From the NCBI GenBank assembly GCA_037953625.1, contig CM075651.1:161209501-161273500 (forward strand): DNA of 64,000 bases. Reading direction: 5' to 3'. This DNA is from Crotalaria pallida (taxonomy: Eukaryota; Streptophyta; Magnoliopsida; Fabales; Fabaceae). Shown piece after piece: positions 55,616-64,000 of this stretch; position 1 is the first letter of the stretch, and each line of letters starts with the position of its first letter. Position numbers and translations under genes: made by a program. A model generated the notes under the pieces. It saw only the letters and a list, made by a program, of their open reading frames with translations. It was not told the origin of the DNA and did no database searches.

Positions 55616-55866
55616 GTCGTGCTGCAATGATAGGATTCTTTATGGCATATTTTGTTGATAGCTTGACAGGAGTAGGTCTAGTTGATCAAATGGGCAACTT
55701 CTTTTGCAAAACTCTTCTGTTCATAGCAGTGTCGGGAGTACTTCTTATCCGAAAGAATGAGGATATTGACAATCTTAAGAAGCTAATCGATGAGACTACA
55801 TTCTATGACAAGCAATGGCAAGCAACTTGGCAGGATGAGAACTCAAGCACTCCCAAAAAAGAGTAG
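55616..55866 (+). pseudogene. LIL3: Orphan last exon of LIL3 (light-harvesting-like protein 3)
   Basis: After the acceptor ATCATGCAG an open exon encodes GRAAMIGFFMAYFVDSLTGV, then a hydrophobic span around CKTLLFIAVSGVLLIRKNED, and ends KQWQATWQDENSSTPKKE with TAG. This is the chlorophyll-binding-like C-terminal part of LIL3, which anchors geranylgeranyl reductase in the thylakoid membrane. The frame is fully intact. Upstream DNA (FAR1 relic, copia relic) contains no first exon with transit peptide, so it is a displaced fragment. 55867-56050 may be its 3' untranslated region. It is not excluded that a distant first exon exists. Confidence 0.85.
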
Positions 55867-57020
55867 TTGGATTTCTGTTTTGCAGTTCTTTCTACCCCTA
55901 TCTATCTCTTGCTATAGATCTCTATTAATCTTGCTAGTGTTAAAAACAATGGACATGAATATGAATTAGACATTCTATTTCAATTATGCAGTCATCCTAG
56001 TGCTGAAGAATGGCCTAAATGGCCTACATAGTTTTGTATGTTTGCAATGCAAGAATTTTCTTTAGTCCTTGAAATTGAGTGATTAGTTTTAGTAGGTTCT
56101 GTTCAGGTCTGTTACAGGCCATTCAACAAATATAACAAAGGGTAGTCTAAGCCTTTTCTTCCTTGAACTCGCCTGGCTGCAAATCCTTTCATTGAATTGA
56201 AAATATAAATATAAAAAAATTCAACGTTTTCTTCGTTTAGGCTCTATTCGGCACAATTAACCTAAAAGCCGGAAGCTGAAAGTTGAGATCAATAACCTAG
56301 TTGATAAGTACAAATGATAAAAATTTTCCAGACAATTGACCTATTAAAACAAAACTTATAAGTTGAGTGTTTTTTTAAAAGCAAACTAGGCTACTAGCTT
56401 TTATATTTATATCAAATAAGCTCATAAACTGGCTTTATAAAACCCTTAAGGATGCTGCCAAATAAATAGGAGGATATGTAGGAATATAGTTGTACAATGA
56501 TACAACATATTTCATTCTAGAAAGGAGTATACAAACAATCGTACACATATGAACTGCTATCAATATTAATCAGTTTGTTCAAGTAGTGATTGCATTTGAG
56601 CTTTGTAGGATTAGGAAATGCCATATTGGAAAGTGAACGAGTTTCAAGGGGAATTGGAACTTAAAAAGATAAGGACAAATTAAGTGTGGTCTATAACTAA
56701 ATGGGTCATGGCGCACATGAGTGCACAGATGTGAAAAATCGATACAATATGATATGACATGGATATGTTGATACGAGAAAAAATCATAAAATAATTGAAA
56801 GTATCAAAGTATCCAATACGATACATATTAGATACCGGCTCAACAACCATTTTGAAGTATCCATGCTTCATAGATGCTATTTTTATCGGTGTGAAAGACT
56901 TAGAGAAAACTAAAAACAATAATGTTGATGATATTTTAGCATTGACTAGCATACTTGTTTAGAACTCCTTCCAAGGCACATGGGATAATAACGCAATTCA
57001 TTGACGACAGCATTATTTAA
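55867..57020. other. Non-coding stretch
   Basis: No gene recognised. It resembles plant 3' flanking DNA after LIL3, then AT-rich DNA. Confidence 0.45.
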
Positions 57021-57220
57021 AACAAGCAATTCATTGGATCCATGGCATCTCCTCCTGGGAAGTCTTTCAAGGTGCCTTCATTGGCCTTATGTTTCAGAAG
57101 GGCAGGGATATCAATTCCATTTGGATTTTTAATAGCACCAGTGATGTCACTCACAGCAACCACCTTACCCCCTCTCTCATAAATAGACCTAGCAGCCCAG
57201 ATGCCCACATTTCCAAAGCC
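57021..57220 (-). pseudogene. Glutamate dehydrogenase exon fragment
   Basis: After the acceptor ACTGTGCAG the minus strand encodes GFGNVGIWAARSIYERGG, VVAVSDITGAIKN and GIDIPALLKHK. This is the NAD-binding GxGxxG region of plant mitochondrial NAD(H)-dependent glutamate dehydrogenase. It ends FPGGDAMDP, after which the frame slips. The family continues with an NELL-type segment that appears in the neighbouring frame, so one base seems to be lost near 57030. Similarity ends a few codons later. No other exons are nearby. Confidence 0.87.
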
Positions 57221-57384
57221 CTGCACAGTATAATAAAAAATCAAATGGATGATGAAATTGAGATTAATATATATATTCTAATCATCCAGCCATGGTGATG
57301 AATCTTCTTGGTGACCCTACAAATCCGAGTACGCTTATCAATAATTATTGTGAATTTGGTAACTATGGTGATATGCAGAAATAC

Positions 57385-57560
57385 CTGGATGACAAATGGT
57401 GGGTCGCAGTGGGTGGTGGCTATCGTGGTGGGGCTGCTCGTAGGTGGTGGGTCGCAATGCTGGTGGGTCGCAGTGGGTGGTGGCTGTCGTGGGTGGGGCT
57501 GCTCACGGGTGGTGAGTCGTTGCCGTCGGGGTCGCGGGCCGCAGGGCTGCTCGCGGGTCA
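57385..57560. repeat. GC-rich minisatellite-like region
   Basis: Two to three imperfect units of TGGTGGGTCGCAGTGGGTGG followed by TGGCT.TCGTGG and GGGGCTGCTC, about 60-65 bp each. The Gly/Trp/Arg-rich open frames on both strands come from the repeat. Confidence 0.75.
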
Positions 57561-58034
57561 CGGTGTTGGTTGAGGGTGGGACTTTGGGTCGTGGCTGCTG
57601 TTGGCGTCAGGGTGGCTGGTGGAGCGACGGCGGTTGACGACAGCGATGGGTGGAGAAGAGAAGAGAGGAGGTTAGAGTGAGAGAGATGAGAGAGAAGGGA
57701 GCTTTGAGAAATGAGGGATGAGAGAGAGGGGAGATAGGGTTTGGGGTGGGTGTTTCAGTCTTTTTTTTAATTCTATTTTTAAAAATGAGAAATTATTAAA
57801 ATATCTTTATGTTTAAAACTATGTCTTTTTAAAATGTGAGGGTCTTTTTGTCTACTAAGAACTGATACACTATGCTAAAATGTAACGAACTAAAAACTCA
57901 CTTTACATAAGTTAGCAATCCCCCCTCACTTTACACACACAACACCCTATAATTAGTTTATTGAACAACTAGATTTATGCAGCTATCGCTAGAATAATAA
58001 AGAAATTAAAAAAAAAAAAAAAAAGAGAATATGT
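57561..58034. other. Non-coding stretch
   Basis: Purine-rich run (GAGAGA/GGTGG) at 57640-57740, then AT-rich. No gene. Confidence 0.5.
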
Positions 58035-58910
58035 GAGTTCTAATTTACTTTCCAAATAAAGAAGTCGTTAAAATTCATTATTTATATAGCAAGGTTGATA
58101 TATTTATACGTTCTCCAGTTTTAATTGAAAGATTTTTTTAAACTTTCTTTTTCTATTAATAAAATCTGATTTCAATTTTTTATAATATTTAATTACTTTT
58201 TTTCCAAAACAATTTCACTAAGTCAACATTTTTTAAAATCTAAATAATAATTACATGGATAATTGAAAAAAAATATATTAAATGTTTACTACTAATAAAA
58301 TTTACTACTTTTTATGGACATAAATTTCTCCAAATGAATTTTACATAGAATGGAGAGAGTAATACAGAGTAATTGATTATACTATATTAGTTATTTTTTT
58401 AATTAGTTCATATTTCTAGTATAAATTAAAGGGGGTTACTAGCATGCAATCTAAATTTGGATGGTTGCTATGCAACCCTTTGTTAGACTCATAAGAATTT
58501 GTCACCTAATACATTATGTCATGTCATTGCTTAAAGCATAATGTTGAGAACGTGAAAAAGAAGAAGTGGCAGTTCTAGCAAAATTGAAACAACTTTAATT
58601 TTTTTTCTAAGTAATGTTTTTAAAAATTAAAAGTTATAATTTGTGTAAAAGTACAAAGGACTAAATTAAAATAATCTAGTTTTTATGTTGAACTAGATTG
58701 CAAAAAAATCAATTTTGACTACTTTAAGCAATGACATGACATACATGCATTAGGTGACAAATTCTTATTAGTCTAACAAAAGGTTGCATAGCAACCATCA
58801 AAATTTAGATTGCATGTTAGAAATACTCTAAATTAAATATGTGAAATACTAGATTAGTTATTTTTTTAATTAGTTCATGTAGTTGCATGCCCATTTCAAC
58901 GTGCCTCGTC
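58035..58910 (+). pseudogene. Promoter region of a lectin relic, with a MITE in it
   Basis: 58035-58430 is the reverse-oriented counterpart of 35200-35605 (CTAATTTACTTTCCAAATAAAGAAGT, GCAAGGTTGATAT, TTCATATTTCTAGTATAAATTA). The MITE at 58431-58828 sits right after TATAAATTAAA, i.e. in the TATA box region. After the MITE come ATATGTGAAA and the leader (CCCATTTCAACGT against CCCATCTCAACGT). Confidence 0.82.
58431..58828. mobile_element. Mutator-type MITE in the lectin-relic promoter
   Basis: 398 bp flanked by the perfect 9-bp duplication TAAATTAAA (58422-58430 and 58829-58837), the size typical of Mutator-like elements. The terminal inverted repeats are over 100 bp long, starting GGGGGTTACTAGCATGCAAT and, on the other arm, GAGTATTTCTAACATGCAAT. 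No frame is present. Confidence 0.93.
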
Positions 58911-59000
58911 GTGGCTATTTTTAACAAATATCTTTATTTCTCTTTTTTCCTCCACAACCATCTTTCTCATGCTATTGAACAATGCGCACTCGAATGATGT
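58911..59000 (+). pseudogene. Lectin relic, first-exon fragment
   Basis: It matches the signal-peptide coding region of the intact gene (GCTATTTTTAACAAAT, CTCCACAACCATCTTTCTCA, TATTGAACAATGCGCACTC) and encodes TTIFLMLLNNAHS. The start codon is GTG instead of ATG, and similarity stops soon after the signal peptide near CTTCACC. It lies in the opposite orientation to the intact gene. Confidence 0.9.
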
Positions 59001-59941
59001 AACCTCAGCTCCTTCACCATTAATAATAACAATACAACATGCACAAAAACAAAAATCGTGTTCAAAGAGGGCATAAGATGATCAAGGAATTATAAAACAA
59101 ACATGGTTCGTATCTCAATATCTAATCCATGGACCACTGAAGGAATTATGATATCAGCTCTAGCATTATTACTCCAAAGCTATGTACATCACTTTTCTCG
59201 CTCAATTGTTGAGACATATAATACTCTGGATCCAAGTACCCCTAAATCCAACACCAATATTCAATTCTCAATTACTACTTCTCTTTGTTAAGAGACTGCG
59301 GTAAATTACAATCTTATTATTCTGGTTCTAGAACTACTGCATGCCTATACGGATATTGATTGAACATCTGTTGCTATATAATCTTATTAAGCTGCTGGCC
59401 TTTTTGTAAGGATACCATCTTAGTAATTCTGCTACCAAAAATCTTATAATGCCATTATATTCTAAAAGTTAGTATGAAACATCTTATAAAGCCAAATATG
59501 AAGGGCCATTGAGTAAGGCAGTGCATAAGGACCCTAATCTCAAACACCCTAAAGACCTCCTCAAATTCTATGTTAAATTTGCTGAGGAACAGGTTAGCAT
59601 GCAAGGCCTTTAACAAAACTAAAACATTAAAGTTTCTCCTCCATGCTTACCACAAACATAAAGTAGAAATAGACTAAAGGAGAAAATCATAAGAAAAATT
59701 CGGATCCATAGGCCAATTCAATTAGTGTATTCCTTTTCTCACTTTCAAGTATTATCTAGGGCCTAACATGAATTGTTGCCTAACATAAAGGTATTCAGAT
59801 CCAGAAACTAACTTTTTGTTTACCAAAAGTAAAGAGAAAAAACATCAAAACAATTATTATGCAGAAAAGAAAAAAAAAAACAAAACAAAACAGAATAACA
59901 GAAACAGAAAAAGACAAAGAAGAAGAACGATGGGAAAAAAC
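59001..59941. other. Non-coding stretch; left limit of CACTA 3 probably lies here
   Basis: No gene recognised. A short frame at 59103-59291 has no known motif. No CACTA left terminus or subterminal repeats are visible. Confidence 0.4.
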
Positions 59942-59998
59942 CTCCAATACTTCAATTCCTTTGCCCCTCAGTTTTTCTGCAGCCTCGTCAACATTTTG
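59942..59998 (-). pseudogene. Captured exon, short-chain dehydrogenase/reductase (DHRS4/SDRA-like)
   Basis: Between acceptor TTCTACAG and a weak donor GTTTTT lies a 57-bp exon encoding QNVDEAAEKLRGKGIEVLE. Peroxisomal DHRS4-like SDRs have this helix (NVDEA...L...GI.V.G) after the NADP-binding strand. It is on the minus strand, as in the other two CACTA elements. The match is short, so the family is likely but not certain. Confidence 0.62.
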
Positions 59999-60904
59999 CT
60001 GTAGAAATTCAACCAAAAAATAAAAGAACTTCTCAGTAATGAACAAATATCTTTACAAAAAAAAAAAAAAATTAAAAATTTGTACTATGTGTCAAATTAT
60101 ACCATGTGTCAAATTATACCGACTGACATTCATCTCAGGAAATAACTTCATCAAATTCAAGATGATTTTTAGCCTTCACCATGCAAATATAACAAAAAAA
60201 ACTTGAACTTTACAGTTATTTCCATTTTTTTAAAATCTATGTGTTCATCATTTGTTTATTAGGTGCAACTTGGTCCATCTCCATACTTGGATTGTTATGC
60301 CAAATTAGATGAACCATCATCATATTGACCTGGAATATTCCCAGCAACGGCTGTCATTTGCACCTAAAAGTAATGGAAGAAAAGAAAATACAAAAGAAAG
60401 TTGTGTATATAGAGATTCTTCACCGAAAACTAACAAGCAAGTTTGAAACTCTATATTACAATTACAGAGACATAAAAAGTAAAAAAAAAAGCTAGAAAAT
60501 AAAGACAAACAGTACAAGAAACCTACACAGAGCATAAAAACTAATCATATAATGGGATTTCATAAACAGCCACAACTCAACAAAGAAAAAAAAAGAAACA
60601 AAAACGAACAGAACAGAAAAAGCCGAAGAAGAAGAACGATGGGAGGAGGAAGAATAGGGAACGATCAGAGCCACCTACACAGATCCACACATCAAATTTG
60701 AATCAAAGGAAAAAAAAAAAAAAAAAAACATAAACAGAAATGAAAAACAGGAAAAGACGAAGAAGAAGAAGAAGATGAGGAAGCTAAGATTTCATCTTTG
60801 GTTCCCTCTTCAAATCCCCTTTCCTCTTTTTCCTTAGCTAGGGTTACGTTTGCCCCTTTCTGATGTTAGCTCACGTGAGGGTTCCCTTTCCCCTTTCGTT
60901 TATA
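59999..60904. other. CACTA 3 interior
   Basis: GAAGAAGAACGATGGGA occurs at 59918-59934 and again at 60628-60644, with CAAAAC.GA.CAGAA.AGA around it, an internal duplication. A minus-strand piece at about 60302-60367 encodes QMTAVAGNIPGQYDDGSS, unrecognised, possibly another exon. The stretch 60780-60900 may hold the element's promoter. Confidence 0.4.
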
Positions 60905-61126
60905 TTTTTTAAATTATAATTACTTTTCCGACGGATCTACCCGTCGGAAATATGGAATCCGTTAGAAAAGAATAAAAGTTCCTGTCCGTCGGAAAATCTG
61001 TCGAGAAAAGTTAAAAGTTCCTAATCCGCGGGGAAAAATGATTTCCGACGGATACTTCCGTCGTTAACTAGAAAAATTACTGACGGATAATAATCCGTCA
61101 GAAAATGCCTCTTTTCTTCTAGTATG
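60905..61126. mobile_element. Right end of CACTA-type element 3
   Basis: Units of TTCCGACGGAT..CCGTCGGAAA repeat up to a degenerate terminus CATACTAGAAGAAAAGAG (reverse strand; CACTA with changes). They resemble the CACTA 2 units more than those of CACTA 1. No left end was found, so the element is truncated or extends beyond recognition. Confidence 0.75.
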
Positions 61127-61139
61127 TATCCAGTTCAAT

Positions 61140-61610
61140 TATTATTATTTCGAAAATATATTTGATCTCTATTATTGATAATGTAATAATATGAATGATA
61201 AATTCTACTTTTTAATTGCTTTATAAAAAATTAGGGTATGTTGTTGCTCTATTGCCTTTTGCTTGATGCAATGTTGGGTGCTTGTTAATGTCATGGTCCA
61301 ATTATGTTTTGTTTTGATTCTAGACATTAGTTATTATGAGGAAATATTTTCTTGAACTTTTACCAGCAATAAGAAATGCTGGTAAATTAACTAAAAAATG
61401 CGGTTAAAAATGACTTTTTACTCATTTTAATATAAAATAAAATTCATTTCTAAAAGTAAATTGTTATCTCAATTAAACGTCATGCACTCATGCTGGCCTT
61501 GGATATCCATGTTGCACTACAATCCGTCGAAGTTCATCTCACAATGTAGGAGGACTCAAGTCCGTCTGGGTTCATCTCACAAATAAAACACTTCTTCCGG
61601 TGTGTTAGTA
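61140..61610 (+). repeat. Duplicated block, second copy (first at 40380-41200)
   Basis: Collinear with 40400-41190 but lacking the 330-bp central part. The CACTA 3 end lies just upstream of the shared start (TTTGATCTCTATTATTG). Confidence 0.85.
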
Positions 61611-62873
61611 TAATTTTGAGTTTAAATTAAAATATTATACTCTCTTCGTCTATGATATAAGGAATTTTTCCTAACACGCTGTCTTCGATTATGAACAAAT
61701 CAAATAATATTTTATTAATTTTTCACAAATTAAAGTGAAATTAAAAGTTGGAGATAATGATTATTTACAATTTTTAAATTTTTTGTTGGGATAATGATTT
61801 CACATGAAAATGATACCACGAAGATAATGATTATTTCAAATTTTATATCAAATTATCGAATAAATCGTTATCTCCAACCTTTAATTTTATATTATATATT
61901 TTATCTCTTATTTTTCTTTATACTTTATCATCATTATCCTCGATCAAGATATTATTTGCATGTGAAATCATTATCCTAAATCATAATATCACAATTTGAT
62001 CGAAACAACAACTTATGATCATTCTAGAATTAATCATTTTGGGGTCTATTACATTATTCATTGATCATACTTTAATTCTTTAATTAGGCTGGGCAATTTG
62101 CTGTACTTGTAATTTTAGGATATATTGAATTTTTTTGGCTTTTGTCGTCCAGCTTTGGAAGTGTATTATTAAAGGGTTTGTATACAATACTCATTGAAAG
62201 AGGATGAGTTTACGTACTAATTGTCTGATCAATGGTTGCTATGCTTTGAAGGTATTGAAAGGTTAAGATTGATGACCTATTGCTTGGGTGATAAGTGTAT
62301 TCCAGTACAGCAGGTGCACCATAAATTATTTTTTTTATGCATTGGGCTTGATTTTGCTCAATCGGGCCGTGCTTTTTCTAGGCCCGAAATTATGCTCAAT
62401 ATATAGTTTACCAATATTTAATCATTTTTATTTTATTTTTTCTTGTAATATTTACCAGTTTTATTATTCTTCAAGACATGAAAAACAGAGCCATCATAAC
62501 TGTGCCGGTCACCATCATCGTGCTTATTCTTCAAGACATAGATCACAAAGCAAAGCAAAGCAAAGAACACGAAAATGCCCAAGTAAGGCTATAGTCTATA
62601 ATAGCATATCTCTCTATTGAGCCTTCTGAATTTTAGACTTTGATTGTTTGCTTTGACCATGTAATTAAGACTGTATGAGAGAAGGGAAGAGAAATCAAAA
62701 TTGCGAAGAGAGGTTAAATAAACTATATTATGTGAGATTTTGAGGGATTTGGAATGAGATGGACGGAGATTTGAGGGCTATAGGGGTTATATATAGGGAG
62801 AACATGGTTGAGAGTGGACGGTGGCACAAAAGTGGCAAGTGGATGGTTCAACGGGGACAGCTCTGTAAGTGAA

Positions 62874-62875
<2 letters not shown>
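61611..62875. other. AT-rich non-coding stretch
   Basis: No gene recognised. 61735-61990 is palindromic in part: GGAGATAATGATT..., ATAATGATTTCACATG... and later CATGTGAAATCATTATCC. This resembles an inverted arrangement of the repeat at 25142. Short frames at 62221-62620 lack motifs. Confidence 0.45.

Positions 62876-62909
<34 letters not shown>
62876..62909. repeat. (TA)n microsatellite
   Basis: About 17 TA units followed by GGGGG. Confidence 0.95.
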
Positions 62910-62911
<2 letters not shown>

Positions 62912-63054
62912 GGGTGGCACGATTCAAATATTTGTTCATGGCAGCTCTAGATGTTTGATTCTGCATGCAGTTCCCCTTTTCTCTGGTTGTTTAAGAATGC
63001 CAAGGGTTAAAAAAGTAAAATTGCAATGACAACTTAAATAGTAAATAAAATAAA

Positions 63055-63576
63055 GGCTTAAAATATGTCAGGAGTCCTTGTAGTTTGGGCCTCTTTTGTC
63101 TGGTACCCCTGTTCTTTTTTTTTTAATGAAATTACCCCTAAACTATTCTCAAGTTTGAAATATACCCCTCTATGCCATTTCCAGCCACTAATGCTGACGT
63201 GGATGACCGGAAAATCATGTCATCCACTCGTTTTTTGACACGTGGATATTATTCTATTTTTAAATTAAAAATTAAATTTTTTATTTAAAATAAATAATTT
63301 ATATTAAAAGATTATATAAAATTATAAAAAAAAAGACAGATCTGGTTCGAAGAAGATCTTTAATTTTTAATTTAAAAAAATAATATCCACGTGTCAAAAA
63401 GCGAGTGGATGACATGATTTTCCGTTCATCCACGTCAGCATTGGTGGTCGGAAATGGCATGGAGGGGTATATTTCAAACCGGAGAATAGTTTAGGGGTAA
63501 TTTCATTCTAAAAAAAAGAACATGAATATCTGACAAAAGAGACCCAAACTACAAGGACCCCTTACATATTTAAGTC
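63055..63576. mobile_element. Large fold-back MITE (Mutator-like)
   Basis: The arms of over 200 bp are inverted copies: TCCTTGTAGTTTGGG...CTCTTTTGTC at the left against GACAAAAGAG..CCCAAACTACAAGGA at the right, and TTTGACACGTGGATATTATT against AATAATATCCACGTGTCAAA inside. Flanks TAAAATAAA and TAAAATATA resemble a 9-bp duplication with one change. No frame is present. Confidence 0.85.
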
Positions 63577-64000
63577 TAAAATATATAACTAGTTGAATGT
63601 GTGCACAACCGGACGCAATAGGTAACAACAATCAGTATAGAAACTCATCCAAAGTGGATGAGTACCTTAAAATGACCCATTATTAAAACCTTTGTATGTT
63701 TCTTGCCTTGCTTGAATAAATGATTGTGCGGGTGGTTTTCAACCCTTTTTAAAAGGTGGGAATGACATCATTTACTTTGATGCTTAGCTTGGCCTTTAAT
63801 AAAATTTATTTTGTTTAAAAAATAGTATAATAATTTTGTAAATAATAAGGGAGATATGTTAAGGGTATGGTAGGTTAAAAAAAATTGGAAAATCAACAAC
63901 TTTCGGTAATTGGAGTTATTATTAGTATAATAAGAATTTGTTTGATACGATAAGATAAAAAGTATAGAATAAAGAATAGGAGATCATATAAGCACTATAA
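63577..64000. other. AT-rich non-coding stretch to the window end
   Basis: I see nothing recognisable. Confidence 0.5.

Noticed and set aside
57241..57637. Overlapping Gly/Trp/Arg- and Pro/His-rich frames on both strands
   Set aside because: They are produced by a GC-rich minisatellite; no start context or motif supports a gene.
57021..59998. GDH exon as part of CACTA 3
   Set aside because: A lectin relic of the opposite strand with its own promoter lies between the GDH exon and the SDR exon, so CACTA 3 most likely ends to the right of 59000.

Overview
The window is AT-rich nuclear DNA of a flowering plant, almost certainly a papilionoid legume. The main evidence is a legume-lectin gene with signal peptide on the minus strand (33563-35121) and at least three relics of lectin paralogues: upstream DNA at 40-330, a coding fragment at about 29581-29708, and an upstream region plus first exon at about 58035-59000. 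The rest is a deeply nested transposon landscape. The lectin is the only gene I judge possibly functional.

Layout. 1-330: lectin-type upstream DNA. 1065-1328: fold-back MITE. 1882-9547: decayed Ty3/gypsy chromovirus (TSD AAAAC) whose 3' LTR is split by an unidentified 2.4 kb insertion that itself holds a SINE. 9568-10140: solo copia-type LTR (TSD TAATT). 11710-23454: CACTA element 1, lacking its outermost left bases. It is flanked by two near-identical direct repeats of about 1.7-2.0 kb, and a non-autonomous LTR retroelement (15739-22110, TSD ATATC) with a nested solo-LTR-like insertion (16819-18398) sits inside it. 25-41 kb: the lectin locus, broken up by SINEs, Stowaway MITEs, hAT elements and short dispersed repeats. 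41833-44276: a second, smaller non-autonomous LTR element of the same kind (TSD CATTA). 47135-53297: CACTA element 2 (TSD AAG), inserted in a copia LTR whose internal gag relic follows at 54137-54740. 54775-57220: relics of a FAR1-like gene, an orphan LIL3 (light-harvesting-like) exon and a glutamate dehydrogenase exon. 58-59 kb: lectin relic with a MULE-type MITE in its promoter. 59.9-61.13 kb: right part of CACTA element 3. 63055-63576: large fold-back MITE.

The most interesting pattern is that each of the three CACTA-type elements carries exons of an unrelated host gene on the minus strand. Element 1 has a 3-hydroxyisobutyrate-dehydrogenase-like exon, element 2 has three PRMT5 exons with their introns, and element 3 has a short-chain dehydrogenase exon. 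In elements 1 and 2 the apparent transposase-type last exon lies on the same strand at the left end. The elements could therefore make chimeric transcripts reading from right to left. This is inferred from reading translations and splice signals by eye; no database search was possible. Identities of short captured exons rest on remembered family motifs.
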